Source: Spirochaetota bacterium (lineage in GTDB: Bacteria > Spirochaetota > Spirochaetia > CADAEX01). Taken from it: a DNA stretch of 48,422 bases. Shown piece by piece: positions 9,729-20,140 of this stretch (position 1 is its first letter; each line of letters begins with the position of its first letter). Where the stretch lies: NCBI GenBank assembly GCA_009786125.1, contig WQTU01000133.1, positions 1-48,422 of the forward strand, given 5' to 3'. The notes under the pieces were generated by a model. That model saw only the letters and a list, made by a program, of their open reading frames with translations, had not been told where the DNA came from and did no database searches. A program made the translations under genes and the position numbers.

Positions 9729-10352
9729 TTAATTCCGAAAGCTGTCCGGTATGTTGGAAACAGTAACGTAGATTTCCTGCCTGTAGTCATTAAGCACCGG
9801 CGAATTAACTTTGGCTGAATAGATAAAGAAAATTCTGCTCTCCTCGAGCATTGCGGGGCTGAATCTTCCTCGGTTTCTTTGTCCTTCTTCCAGCAGAAAA
9901 AGAGCATGCCTTAGCAGAACTGTTTCTGCATTTCTGTTATCAAGCAACGCTGTTTTTTCCATTATTATTTTTCGTAAAGTCGAGCTTTGGTAATTGGAAA
10001 TATTCTTTAAAATAGCAAGAAAAGATTCTCTGGATGCATTAACAGATTCTTCATCATTAAAAAAATGGTCGAGCATAAGAAAAAGAATAAACTCGTTTTC
10101 ATGAACATTATTGCCTCGCTGATAATATATATTATCCAGTAAAAGCGAAAAATTTCTGTCGTCGCGCTTTGCAATATAGGGTATGGCTCTTATTCTTTCC
10201 CCGAAGTCTATGGTGTTAAGATAATCGACTACTATTGAATCGTTTCTGCTGATGGTGTTTGTAAGCCATTCAAATGGGCTTGCAATATCCTGCGCATATA
10301 TGTTCTGTATTAATGTGATAAAAACAAGCGCTGCAATAATTTTTTTAAACAT
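9729..10352 (-). CDS. secreted protein of unknown function (signal peptide, helical-repeat-like)
   Basis: MFKKIIAALVFITLIQNIYAQDIASP signal peptide; 207 aa. Confidence 0.65.
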   Translation of the reverse strand: MFKKIIAALVFITLIQNIYAQDIASPFEWLTNTISRNDSIVVDYLNTIDFGERIRAIPYIAKRDDRNFSLLLDNIYYQRGNNVHENEFILFLMLDHFFNDEESVNASRESFLAILKNISNYQSSTLRKIIMEKTALLDNRNAETVLLRHALFLLEEGQRNRGRFSPAMLEESRIFFIYSAKVNSPVLNDYRQEIYVTVSNIPDSFRN

Positions 10353-10788
10353 TGCTCTATTATATAAATGCTTATTGTTCTCGTAAAGTAAAAATGTACA
10401 GAAAAAAGCAAGTTATGATTTTAAGGTTGGGAAATTGGAAGTACCTTTAATTTGGCAGCAGTACAGCGCTTGTATCGAGATTGATGGCTTGCGTTTTCCT
10501 GCGAGGATTACCGGAAAACACTTTTTTAGGAAGTAGTCATAAGAGCTCTGTTGTTTACCTCCTCGCCAAAGAAAAAAAATGAAAAAAATTAATAATTTTT
10601 CAAAAAAATTGAATCAAAATACAGAATTTGCCTGTTTCTGTTAAATAATAAGCATTGAAATTGTTTAATTTTTTTAAAATAAATATTTGATTGATAAACA
10701 TACCTTTTCGTATGGTAATAATAATATTTTTAATTCTTTATTTTGCATTTTTTGCTATAGTTTTTTTGTTTGTATATCAGTTATAAAA

Positions 10789-11259
10789 ATGGTGAGGCAG
10801 ATGGAGTTTGTTGATAAAATTGCAGGCGTGCAAAGTGCGGCTATAATAATTATTTCTGTTGTTATTAGTATCATAGATATAAAAACTTATCGTATTCCGG
10901 ATCTATTAGTAGCAGTCTTATTTTTCTTTTTAGTGGTTTTTGATTTTCTTAATGGGTATAGTTTTGTATTACATGGTTTGTTGTCGGGCGCAGTAGTTTT
11001 TGCAATGTTCTTTGCTGTTTTTTATTTTGTTGGCAGTATGGGTTTTGGGGATGTGAAATTTGCAGCAGTACTTTCTTATGGATTGGGGTTTATGGGCATA
11101 TATATTGCAATGCTTTTTGCTACTGTAAGCGGTTTGCTTTTATTTCTTGCTGGAAAATATTTGTGGGGATGGAACAGGGGGACAAAGCTTCCATTTGCGC
11201 CTTTTTTATCCGGCGGTGCAATTTTCTCAATAGTGATAAGGCGGTTGTGTAGTTTATGA
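10789..11259 (+). CDS. type IV prepilin peptidase, A24 family (minimal, catalytic domain only; ORF opens at 10687)
   Basis: GSMGFGDVKFAAVL (GxGD aspartyl protease motif), first Asp in SIIDIKTYRIPD; polytopic; first gene of the T2SS operon. Confidence 0.82.
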   Translation: MVRQMEFVDKIAGVQSAAIIIISVVISIIDIKTYRIPDLLVAVLFFFLVVFDFLNGYSFVLHGLLSGAVVFAMFFAVFYFVGSMGFGDVKFAAVLSYGLGFMGIYIAMLFATVSGLLLFLAGKYLWGWNRGTKLPFAPFLSGGAIFSIVIRRLCSL

Positions 11260-13433
11260 AAAAGTATTTGTTTAAAATCGCTGTCTTTGTATTTATTATA
11301 GTTGCGGCATCGCCGTTGCACGCACAGAGAATTAGCGCGATTGATTTTCGTAATCAGAGGATAACTGATATTTTGATGGCTCTTGCGGAAATGGGCGGCC
11401 GCTCGGTAATTGTGGATGATACTGTAACAGGAACAGCCACTTTTTATTTTAGCGACATGGAATTTGAAGAGGCGTTATCTCAATTTCTTGAAGCTTGTTA
11501 TCTGTTTTACAGGAAAATAGATAATAATTATTATGTCTCAAGGATTTTTGTAGATTATAGTATTGATACAGAGATCTTAAATGTATTTGCCGAAGATGCA
11601 AATATTGAGGCAATAGTAAGAGAGCTTTCAAGGATTACCAACACTACTATTATATACGATGCTTTGCCAAGAGATACTATTTCAATCCGTTCTTTGGATA
11701 CTTCTATTCCTGATATTCTCGATATTCTCATAAGAAGGTATCCTGATTTTTCTATTGAATATATAAACAACAGTTATTATATGAGAAGAGCTGCCGGCGT
11801 TGGCGCTGCTTCAAGCAGCAGACTTGCAGGCAATGCTATTACCCGCAGAGGTGATTTGTACTCCATGAATATCCCGCGCGGCGCTTTTTCTGCGATTCTT
11901 GCATTGTTGTTTAGAACAGCAGGCAAGGAATATTCAATGCTGCAGCGGGTCGATAGCAATATTGAGAATCTCTATTTTACAGATAAAACATTTGAGGAGC
12001 TGCTTCGTCTGGTTCTGGAGCAGGGGAATTGTGATTATGCAAAAATCGGTTCAATCTATTATATATTTGAGATTCAGCGCAGAGATGTTCTTAAAAAGCT
12101 CAAAGATACTATTGTTGTGCAGATGCAGAATATTTCGGTTATGGATGTAGGAGCTTTGCTTCCAAATGAATTGGGCGCTTCTTCTTTTATAAAATATAAT
12201 GCAAATACCAACAGCATATATCTTACAGGAAGCCAAGAGGAGATAAATCCTATTTTGGATTTTCTGGCTCTTATAGATGTAGCAGTAGAGGGCAGGTATT
12301 ATAACAGATTTGAAATTAAACATCTTAATGTAAAGGATTTTATAGCTCTTCTTCCAAGAGAACTTGCATCGAGTTCGCCTGTGATTATTCCTAACTCAAA
12401 TGCATTTATAGCTTTGATTAGTGATGAGCTGAAACTTCGGATGAAAGATTATATCAGGCTGGTAGATAAGCGGCCGCACGGCTTTCCTGTGTATTTACGT
12501 TATATTAAAAGCGAGGAGCTGCTTAGATTTTTGCCTCCATCTGTTTCCAGAGAGGAAGTAGTTGTAAGTGCAGATCCTACGCTTATCTTTTTTACAGGCG
12601 CGAAAGAGAAAAAGCAATACTTTCTTGATGATTTAAAACTAATTGACAAACCAAAGCCGCAGATACGTTACCAGCTTTTGATAATACAGTATCAAAAGAG
12701 CGATAGTCTTACATTGGGAAATAAATCAAGCTTTGGGCAGTCTGATCTTGATCCGCAAAGAACTTTGTCCGGCGCTTTTTCGAATCTGCTAAATATAAAT
12801 TTTGATATTGTCTACAAATTTGGGTATCAGCTTGCGCTCCAGTTAAATATGCAAATAGGAGAGAATAAGGCAAGAGTTCTTGCTGATACAACCCTGAACG
12901 GGATATCGGGTCAGGATATAAGATTTGAAAACAAAAACACTTTTAGATACAGGGATGTTGCTCTTGATCCTGAAACCGGAAGACCGTTATATACTGGAAT
13001 TACGAGGGAGATTACATCTGGTTTGTTTCTTAATATCAATGGCTGGGTGTCTGGAGATGGCATGATTACTATGACTGTGCGGGCAGATATCTCCAAACAG
13101 GCTGATAATGGTCAGGTTACTACTACTGCAATGAATCCTCCGCCTACATCTGAGCGGGTTGTAAATACACAGGTTAGAACAAAATCAGGAACGCCTATAA
13201 TTATTGGGGGGCTTTTGCAGGTGGAAAAAACAGAAGCCCATTACAATTTTCCTGTATTGGGCTCTGTTCCTCTTCTTGGCAGGCTATTTCGCAATACAAC
13301 TATTTCTGAAGAAACTACAGAAATGGTTATATATATTGTTCCTTTTATTCAGCGCAGTACGGATAGTTTTTTTGACTTTGAAAAAAGGAACGAGGAATAT
13401 TTTAACCGGTATATATTGCGAAGGACTTCGTAA
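11256..13433 (+). CDS. gspD: type II secretion system secretin
   Basis: Signal peptide; repeated N-domains; C-terminal secretin core (VNTQVRTKSGTPIIIGGLLQVEKTE...FPVLGSVPLLGRLFRNTT). Confidence 0.92.
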   Translation: MKKYLFKIAVFVFIIVAASPLHAQRISAIDFRNQRITDILMALAEMGGRSVIVDDTVTGTATFYFSDMEFEEALSQFLEACYLFYRKIDNNYYVSRIFVDYSIDTEILNVFAEDANIEAIVRELSRITNTTIIYDALPRDTISIRSLDTSIPDILDILIRRYPDFSIEYINNSYYMRRAAGVGAASSSRLAGNAITRRGDLYSMNIPRGAFSAILALLFRTAGKEYSMLQRVDSNIENLYFTDKTFEELLRLVLEQGNCDYAKIGSIYYIFEIQRRDVLKKLKDTIVVQMQNISVMDVGALLPNELGASSFIKYNANTNSIYLTGSQEEINPILDFLALIDVAVEGRYYNRFEIKHLNVKDFIALLPRELASSSPVIIPNSNAFIALISDELKLRMKDYIRLVDKRPHGFPVYLRYIKSEELLRFLPPSVSREEVVVSADPTLIFFTGAKEKKQYFLDDLKLIDKPKPQIRYQLLIIQYQKSDSLTLGNKSSFGQSDLDPQRTLSGAFSNLLNINFDIVYKFGYQLALQLNMQIGENKARVLADTTLNGISGQDIRFENKNTFRYRDVALDPETGRPLYTGITREITSGLFLNINGWVSGDGMITMTVRADISKQADNGQVTTTAMNPPPTSERVVNTQVRTKSGTPIIIGGLLQVEKTEAHYNFPVLGSVPLLGRLFRNTTISEETTEMVIYIVPFIQRSTDSFFDFEKRNEEYFNRYILRRTS

Positions 13434-13445
13434 AAAGGTTTTATA

Positions 13446-15002
13446 GTGGCAAAGCCGTTTGTATCTTTGAAGGAAAATATTTTTAGTCTTGATGAAACTA
13501 CTCAGCCTGCGCTTCTTCGCGACCCGCATTCGCGTGTCGCTGCGCCGAGCGCAACATCCATACCCACAGGTGGCACTTTGTTGCAGTACCCCAGAGAGTT
13601 TATGAGTTACATGGGGGTAGTAAAAATATCTGAAGATGAAAATCAGGTCTCTGTTGCCATTGTGGAAGGAAGCAGCCAGAGTGTTTATGACTATATGGAG
13701 GGATTTCATCTTCCGAAAAAAACTAAATTTTACAATGTAAGCAAGTCTGAGTTCGCAGCATTTATCGGTAACACAACGAATGTTGTAGCAAAAGAAACAA
13801 ATAAAACAAAAAATGCAGACCAGTTTGTTCTTGATGATATAACGCACGATGCGCCGATTGTGAATATTATTAATTCTATTTGCATTGAAGCAATTCGTTT
13901 GAATGCATCTGACATTCATATTGAGTGTCAAAGCAACTATATGAGAATCAGATACAGAATAGACGGCATACTTAAAACAGTAAAGAAAATGGATATAGAT
14001 CTTTTTTATTCAATATCAAACAGAATAAAAATAATGGCGAATATGAATACAATGGAGCAGCGGCTGCCGCAGGATGGGCGGCTTACTGTGTCTGTCGAAG
14101 AAATTACTGTTGACCTGCGCGTTTCTACGGTTCCCACAACAAGAGGGGAGTCGATAGTGCTAAGGCTTTTTAATAAATCTACAGAGATATTGTCTTTGGC
14201 TGAGATTGGATTTTGCAAAAGCGATCTTGAAAAAATAAAAGAATATGCAAAATACCCGCATGGTCTTATCTTGCTTACAGGTCCTACTGGCAGCGGGAAA
14301 TCAACAACTCTTCATGCTCTTATAGGAACTATGCGCTCCGATGAATTAAAAATAATTACTATTGAAGATCCTGTTGAGCAAATAATACCTGGCGTGAATC
14401 AGGTGCAGATAAACGAGGAGATTAATCTCACTTTTGACGGAATGCTGCGAAGAGTTTTAAGGCAGGACCCTAATGTAATAATGGTTGGAGAAATAAGGGA
14501 TACTGTTACTGCAGAGCTTGCGCTGCGATCATCATTAACCGGGCATTTAATACTTTCCACACTTCATACGAACGACAGCATCTCTGTCATAGGCAGGCTG
14601 TGCGATATGGGTTTGGAGCCGTATCTTATAGCAGCGGTGTTGCGCTGTTCTGTTGCCCAGCGGCTTGTTAGAAAGCTCTGCAAGGAATGTATAAAATCTT
14701 ATAAGGCTGATAAAAAAATTAAGCAATTGTATCTGAAATATAATATTAAAAGCGATGTTGTGTTTACAGCAAAAGGCTGTGCAATGTGTAATTACACGGG
14801 GTATAAAGGAAGAACTATAGTTGCTGAAATATTTACGAATGATGCAGAAGTGGAAAAAATGATCGCTTTGCAAAAACCCGCATCGGAAATTAAAAGCTAT
14901 GCAATTAAAAGTGGTATGCAGCCTATTGCCCGCGATGCTCTGCAAAAAATTGCAGAAGGCATTACCTCTTTCGAGGAAGTTGAGCGGGAGGTGTTATTCT
15001 AA
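13446..15002 (+). CDS. gspE: type II secretion ATPase
   Basis: Walker A GPTGSGKST, Walker B/Asp box RQDPNVIMVGEIRD, CxxC pairs (CKEC, CAMC). Confidence 0.95.
   Translation: MAKPFVSLKENIFSLDETTQPALLRDPHSRVAAPSATSIPTGGTLLQYPREFMSYMGVVKISEDENQVSVAIVEGSSQSVYDYMEGFHLPKKTKFYNVSKSEFAAFIGNTTNVVAKETNKTKNADQFVLDDITHDAPIVNIINSICIEAIRLNASDIHIECQSNYMRIRYRIDGILKTVKKMDIDLFYSISNRIKIMANMNTMEQRLPQDGRLTVSVEEITVDLRVSTVPTTRGESIVLRLFNKSTEILSLAEIGFCKSDLEKIKEYAKYPHGLILLTGPTGSGKSTTLHALIGTMRSDELKIITIEDPVEQIIPGVNQVQINEEINLTFDGMLRRVLRQDPNVIMVGEIRDTVTAELALRSSLTGHLILSTLHTNDSISVIGRLCDMGLEPYLIAAVLRCSVAQRLVRKLCKECIKSYKADKKIKQLYLKYNIKSDVVFTAKGCAMCNYTGYKGRTIVAEIFTNDAEVEKMIALQKPASEIKSYAIKSGMQPIARDALQKIAEGITSFEEVEREVLF
13518..13567 (-). 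repeat. double-hairpin element copy inside gspE 5' region
   Basis: cgcgacccgcattcgcgtgtcgctgcgccgagcgcaacatccat; reverse-complement match to 36728-36770 (gtcgctRcRccgagcgcRRcatccat core). Confidence 0.65.
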
Positions 15003-16204
15003 TGCCTTTATATAAATGTATTGTTACAAATGGCGCAGGGAGAAAGAGCGAAATTATAAAAGAAGTTTCAGGTGAGAATGAACTTATCTCTTCTTTTGGC
15101 AAACTTGACGGTTTTTTGCTCTCTTTTAATGAAATCAACAAAAAAGAAGTTTATAAAGCCAAAAAACATTTTAACCATGATACTATCAGCGCTTTTACAG
15201 ATATAATGGCATCTCTGCTTAATGCAGGCTTGAATTTACAAAATTCTTTAGAGTTATGCGCAGTAATAACAGATAATGCCAAGGTAAAAAAGCTGTGTGC
15301 AAGTCTCGCGGAAGGAATGAAGCGCGGCGATTCTTTTAATTCTCTTTTAAAAATATATTCATCTTCTTTTTCGCCGCTTTACCAGGCTCTTGTAAGGCTG
15401 GGAGAACAAACAGGTTCTGTCGGAAAAGTTTTTGAGCGTATGAGCAGTTATCTGCAATCTAGCAAGGCGATCAGGGATAAAATTATAAATGCGCTTATGT
15501 ATCCGGCGATTGTATTGTTTGTGGCAATTATAGGCTGCTTTGCAATTGTTCTGTATATACTTCCGAAAATGACAGATATTTTTTTAGTATTTAATTCAGG
15601 CGCGAATAATAATATTGGTATTGAGATAGAGAGAATATATAACTCTTTATGGATATTTTTTGGCCTTTTTATAATGTTTTTGTCAGGCATAGCTGCAGCA
15701 ATTATTTTATACAAAGCCAGCGAGAGATTTGCTTCGTTATTCGATAATTTTATTTTAAAAATTCCGCTTATAGGAACTTTTATCTCTTACATTCAGACAC
15801 TTAACTTTGCTTTTGCAATGGAAATGCTTACAGCAGCCGGAATCAATGTAAGTAAAGCCCTATCTGAGTCTGTAATAGTTGTGAGCAACAGATCATTTAA
15901 AAAATCAATAATTGCTATAAATGAAGATTTAAAACGTGGCGAGGCGATGTCCGATGCTTTTCTTAAGTGCAAAGAGTTTCCGAGTTATGTAGGCACCTGG
16001 ATAGCAGTAGGGGAGCGCACAGGAAAAGTTTCGCATATCTTTGAGCAAATAAGAAAATATTTTCAAAATACAATAAATAACTCTACGCAAAAAATGATGA
16101 ACATGATTGAACCGATATTGATTTTGCTGATAGGAGTTGTTGTATTTATTCTGGTTATACAGTTTGTTTTACCTGTATTCGCATTATATGGGAAGGTGTT
16201 ATGA
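15002..16204 (+). CDS. gspF: type II secretion inner-membrane platform protein
   Basis: Two GspF domains (ALVRLGEQTGSVGKVFERMSSYL; WIAVGERTGKVSHIFEQIRKYF) and TM segments. Confidence 0.93.
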   Translation: MPLYKCIVTNGAGRKSEIIKEVSGENELISSFGKLDGFLLSFNEINKKEVYKAKKHFNHDTISAFTDIMASLLNAGLNLQNSLELCAVITDNAKVKKLCASLAEGMKRGDSFNSLLKIYSSSFSPLYQALVRLGEQTGSVGKVFERMSSYLQSSKAIRDKIINALMYPAIVLFVAIIGCFAIVLYILPKMTDIFLVFNSGANNNIGIEIERIYNSLWIFFGLFIMFLSGIAAAIILYKASERFASLFDNFILKIPLIGTFISYIQTLNFAFAMEMLTAAGINVSKALSESVIVVSNRSFKKSIIAINEDLKRGEAMSDAFLKCKEFPSYVGTWIAVGERTGKVSHIFEQIRKYFQNTINNSTQKMMNMIEPILILLIGVVVFILVIQFVLPVFALYGKVL

Positions 16205-16641
16205 AAAAGATTAATTTACGTTCAGATGATGGCTGGACATTTATGGAAACATTGATTGTCATAGCTATTATTCTTGTTTTGACCTCTTCTGTTGGTTTTG
16301 TTGCAATACAAAATCTTGACAGGGCAAAGGTCGCAACAGCAAGAAGCCAGATAAGCGCATTTTCTGTGGCTCTTGAGTCATATTATATTGACAATGGCCG
16401 TTATCCGACTATGGAGCAGGGGCTTTCGGCTTTGTGGCAAAAGCCTACAGTAGAGCCTGTGAGTCCTTTGTGGAATGGACCTTATCTGCTGAGACCTGTT
16501 CCAAAAGATCCTTGGGGAAATGATTATGAGTATAGGGTACCCGGGCAGCATGGGCTTCCTTATTCCATACGTTCGTTTGGCCGTGATGGCAGAGAAGGCG
16601 GGGAGGGGAAAGATGCGGATATTACATCGTGGGAAAACTGA
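16201..16641 (+). CDS. gspG: major pseudopilin
   Basis: Prepilin N-terminus (WTFMETLIVIAIILVLTSSVG), YYIDNGRYPTMEQGLSAL, PVPKDPWGNDYEY signature. Confidence 0.95.
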   Translation: MKKINLRSDDGWTFMETLIVIAIILVLTSSVGFVAIQNLDRAKVATARSQISAFSVALESYYIDNGRYPTMEQGLSALWQKPTVEPVSPLWNGPYLLRPVPKDPWGNDYEYRVPGQHGLPYSIRSFGRDGREGGEGKDADITSWEN

Positions 16642-16867
16642 TAATGCGGCGCAGCGGCGTGAGTGTTGTCATACTTCGCCATCTAGCAGCGAAGAGGGAT
16701 TTGTGCTGCTTCGCGGGTTGATTACCATGTTTATTATAATGTTTTGCTTAGCCGGAATACTCTTTTCATTATCAACTGTTTCCCGCAGAAGTTCTGTTTT
16801 TAAGGAAGAAGTTCACAGAGAAATTATTCAAAGAAATGAAGATACGAGGAACTTTTTAAACAAATAA
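16612..16867 (+). CDS. pseudopilin-like minor component (GspH/GspI position)
   Basis: Short ORF from an internal ATG (MRILHRGK...) with EEGFVLLRGLITMFIIMFCLAGILFSLS prepilin-like segment; overlaps gspG. Confidence 0.6.
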
Positions 16868-16869
16868 AT

Positions 16870-17340
16870 ATGAAAAAAGCTTTTATAAATCTGCATCTAA
16901 AAAAGCATCTGCGAACAAAAGCTTCTCGCTGGAATAATAGCAGTGCTGGATTTACAATGATGGAATCCATGGTTGCTATTGCAATTACTGCAATTATGGC
17001 AGGAGTCATTTTTACGATAATTTCCACCTCTTTCAAAGGGGCGAATAATACGATGAGCTCAATAGAGAGCGCTTATGAATTGCTATTTGTTGACAGGCTG
17101 ATCAGGGAAAAGGCAGAAACCCTCTATGTCCCCTATTGGGCATCAATGGAAATAGCGGCTGACAATTTCTCTGATCAGCTTTGGACTTCCAGTATTGCAA
17201 AATATATAGAATCAGTAAAGCTAATTTACAACTCTGAAAGAATAATCAGAGGCATCGAAGTAAAATATTTAATAAACAATAATAGTTATACAACTCTGGC
17301 TCTTTTTTCTAATAGACCATTACTTGGGGATAGATGGTGA
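16870..17340 (+). CDS. minor pseudopilin (GspJ/GspI-like)
   Basis: AGFTMMESMVAIAITAIMAGVIFTII prepilin N-terminus; operon position. Confidence 0.7.
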   Translation: MKKAFINLHLKKHLRTKASRWNNSSAGFTMMESMVAIAITAIMAGVIFTIISTSFKGANNTMSSIESAYELLFVDRLIREKAETLYVPYWASMEIAADNFSDQLWTSSIAKYIESVKLIYNSERIIRGIEVKYLINNNSYTTLALFSNRPLLGDRW

Positions 17341-18260
17341 ACAAAAAAGATTCTGGCTGGATTAGTGTAGCTTCTATATTATTTCTCTTTTTTATAACAG
17401 CCATGGTGTCCGGGCTTGCATTGATATTTACTACAAGCAACATCTATTTTAGAAAAAATCAAAATGATTACAAAATAAAAAAAGAAGCAGATATTTTGCT
17501 CAATAGAATTTTGTATGATATCCAATACTTAAAAGAAGAAAGCTTTGACAGCCCGGAAAACAGTTATATCATTAGTTTTATAAATAAATATCGCAAGTGG
17601 AATTTAACTTTGGAAGATGTTTCCAGCGGACTTCATCTTGATTTTTTGCCGGACAGCGATTTGAGAGATCCGCTTTTTAGTCAATATGTGTTTATAAATA
17701 ATCAGTCAACTGCTTTTATTAATTACAGGAATCAGCATGGGCTTTCAAGCAGTGTTAATGATTGGAGACCCTATGTAACAGAGGCTGCAATTTCTTCGTG
17801 CGTTACTTTTGGTTGGCTGCACCGCAGCCATGATTCTTCTTTTGCGTTTAAAGAGATAAGCAGGAATTTTAGCACAGCAGATCAGGATAAACTTTTTCCG
17901 ATTGTTAACAGTTTTCCTTTAATCAATATAAATTATGTTAAGCCCGAGATAATAGAACTTTTTATTCTGCGCCCTTCGTTTGAAATTAAAGATGCAAGAG
18001 AAAAGTATAAAAGGCTAAAAACAAGACTTGAACAGCGCCCGCTTGATGATCTTGACATTATGGAGATACTGGGAGTTCCTTTGGCAAATAGAATTTTTAA
18101 TTATATAGGAGGCAAAACTGCTTTCTGGAAAATAACTTTTGATGCCGAAGAAAAATATATTGTTCAGGCAATAGTTGCAGCAGTACCTAATGAAAAACAT
18201 AATCCAAGAACTGTTGAAAAATATGTGCTGCTTGACAGGAGATTTTTGAATGTCAGATGA
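17334..18260 (+). CDS. gspK: GspK-like minor pseudopilin
   Basis: DSGWISVASILFLFFITAMVSGLALI N-terminal TM; helix-hairpin-like repeats; position between GspJ-like and GspL-like genes. Confidence 0.65.
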   Translation: MVNKKDSGWISVASILFLFFITAMVSGLALIFTTSNIYFRKNQNDYKIKKEADILLNRILYDIQYLKEESFDSPENSYIISFINKYRKWNLTLEDVSSGLHLDFLPDSDLRDPLFSQYVFINNQSTAFINYRNQHGLSSSVNDWRPYVTEAAISSCVTFGWLHRSHDSSFAFKEISRNFSTADQDKLFPIVNSFPLININYVKPEIIELFILRPSFEIKDAREKYKRLKTRLEQRPLDDLDIMEILGVPLANRIFNYIGGKTAFWKITFDAEEKYIVQAIVAAVPNEKHNPRTVEKYVLLDRRFLNVR

Positions 18261-20094
18261 GCCTCTAAATTGTAACCCCGCGCTCAATAGCGACATCGTG
18301 TCGCATCCATGCTGCAGATTTTTTCCAAGAATTAATTATTCAGTTTTTATTCTCCATGTGCCAGAGCTCAAAGGAAAAGAACTTTATCAGGCTGTCTATT
18401 ACAAACTCAAAATGCTCTATCCCGGAAACCTTGATGATACAGATATTATTATAAAAAAGAACGGAAAGCAAAAACATTCACATCTTGTTTTTTTGTTACC
18501 CAAAGATTTGCCTAAGAGCCCTGTGCCGCTCCCCACACTGCTGCTGCAACAAAAGCTTAAAGGAAAAACCGCAACAGCTTTGTTTATCAGCTCTGCCTGG
18601 ATCGAAATAGTAAAAATCGAACAAGGAGCAATAAGCGAATCAATTGTCAAAAGAATAGATAGTGTTTCAGATATCCGCAGCTATATAGAAACTTTTTGCA
18701 ATGAAGAAACTTCTGTGGAAATATTTTATGAAAAAAATAACTCACATGATTTAGAAGCTATTTTCAAAGTCCTGCCCAATCATGAAAATGTTGTTTTCAG
18801 AAATATCGAAGATTTTGTAAAAAGAATATCTTTTGACTCTATCTGCATCTACAGCCAATATAGCCCAAAAAAGAAATATATTAAAATTGGTTCTTTTGCT
18901 TTTGCACTTGTCGTTATTTTTTTTACTTTATTTGGGGTATATCAGTATAAAACAATTTTAGAAGAAAAAAACAAACAGCTTCGGGCAGAGCAATTAAGAA
19001 TAGAAAAAACTTTAGAGTCCGAAAGAATTAAAAAACAAAGGTTGGCAACCCTTGAGATTGAATATATGAATTTAATTGAGGGAAAGCGATTAAACCCATT
19101 TGAAGTTGTAAGTATAATTTCGTCATGCCTTGATCGAAATGTTTTAGTTACATCACTGACTATTATGGGAAATAGTTTCCAGATGGAAGCAGTAGCCCAG
19201 GATTCACTTAAAATACTAAGGAACTTTGAAAAAAACAGGCAGATCAATAATTTAAGAATGAATCAGATTCACCCTTATCAAAACAGGGAGAGGTTTAGTT
19301 TAAATGGCGCTGTTCTTCCTGTAAAACGTTATGTGCCTGAAGATAACTCAATAGAAGAAAGAATAAAAATACTCGAAGCTCTTATTCGCGAAGAAAAACA
19401 ACAAGAATATGGCGAGGAATTTACGGCCGCTCTTTTTGGAATGACCATACGAGATGTTTTAAGAAGCTCCAGGTGCGCGATTAAGAGCTATCAGTATCTT
19501 GGTTATGGTAACGAAAGGGAAATTGAATTTTCGCTTCAGGCTAATAGCAGAAACTTCTTCAATTTTCTCAAAATATCATCAATGCCTTTATATAACTGGG
19601 ATTTTTCTCTTGTACAAATAAGAAATCTCGCGCCAAGAGATGCTCTTGATGTTGTAATACGTATAAAAGCTAATTTTGATATTGATGGCTCCAATAACTT
19701 AAAATCAATTCCGGTATTTCCCGCCGAGCGAGTTGCTGCGAGCGAAGGTTCCCCTCCGGAAAAGTATATTGAAAGAATAGAAAAAGAAATTGCAGAAATC
19801 GCTAGAAATTATTTTGCTGCGCCCCCAAGAATTGCGGCACTCTCTGAAACAAGACCAAGACAAGTACAGGAACCGGAAAGGATGAGGCGAGAAGTAATTT
19901 CGTGGCTTGCTTATGCAGGGGTTATAAGAGAATCAAGCGGGGCGCATTATATATTTATGAGAAATACAAGAGATGGTCGTATGCTTAGATTTGAACTAAA
20001 TGGGAGCGGCAATATGAGCTGCAAGATTCTTGATTCAGGAAATATAGAAGTAGTTATGGATAATAGAGTTTATGAAGTTCGAAGAGAAAGGTAA
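18250..20094 (+). CDS. GspL/PilN-like assembly platform protein
   Basis: 614 aa: cytoplasmic N-part, single TM (IKIGSFAFALVVIFFTLFGVY) followed by coiled coil (EEKNKQLRAEQLRIEKTLESERIKKQR) and periplasmic domains; last gene of operon. Confidence 0.6.
   Translation: MSDEPLNCNPALNSDIVSHPCCRFFPRINYSVFILHVPELKGKELYQAVYYKLKMLYPGNLDDTDIIIKKNGKQKHSHLVFLLPKDLPKSPVPLPTLLLQQKLKGKTATALFISSAWIEIVKIEQGAISESIVKRIDSVSDIRSYIETFCNEETSVEIFYEKNNSHDLEAIFKVLPNHENVVFRNIEDFVKRISFDSICIYSQYSPKKKYIKIGSFAFALVVIFFTLFGVYQYKTILEEKNKQLRAEQLRIEKTLESERIKKQRLATLEIEYMNLIEGKRLNPFEVVSIISSCLDRNVLVTSLTIMGNSFQMEAVAQDSLKILRNFEKNRQINNLRMNQIHPYQNRERFSLNGAVLPVKRYVPEDNSIEERIKILEALIREEKQQEYGEEFTAALFGMTIRDVLRSSRCAIKSYQYLGYGNEREIEFSLQANSRNFFNFLKISSMPLYNWDFSLVQIRNLAPRDALDVVIRIKANFDIDGSNNLKSIPVFPAERVAASEGSPPEKYIERIEKEIAEIARNYFAAPPRIAALSETRPRQVQEPERMRREVISWLAYAGVIRESSGAHYIFMRNTRDGRMLRFELNGSGNMSCKILDSGNIEVVMDNRVYEVRRER
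18279..18315 (+). repeat. double-hairpin element copy inside gspL-like CDS
   Basis: ccgcgctcaatagcgacatcgtgtcgcatccatgctgc; resembles 36728-36770. Confidence 0.55.
19713..19759 (+). repeat. 47-bp in-frame palindromic-type element, copy P1 (in gspL-like CDS)
   Basis: GGTATTTCCCGCCGAGCGAGTTGCTGCGAGCGAAGGTTCCCCTCCGG; 41/47 identical to P2 by hand alignment. Confidence 0.85.
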
Positions 20095-20140
20095 TTGGCA
20101 GCATAAAAATGATAAGCTAGATAAGGTTGAATCGTTTGAT

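Noticed and set aside
9455-9907. ORFs at 9455, 9527 and 9606 spanning the repeat
   Set aside because: They run through the pseudogene, REP-like repeat and hairpin; best explained as noncoding.
10380-10686. Possible decayed coding fragment (GLRFPARITGKHFF) upstream of the T2SS operon
   Set aside because: Short and not matched to any family I can name; may be promoter or ordinary intergenic DNA.
13284-13931. 215-aa minus-strand ORF across gspD/gspE
   Set aside because: Lies opposite two well-supported secretion genes; composition (Cys/Arg/Asn-rich) looks like antisense shadow.
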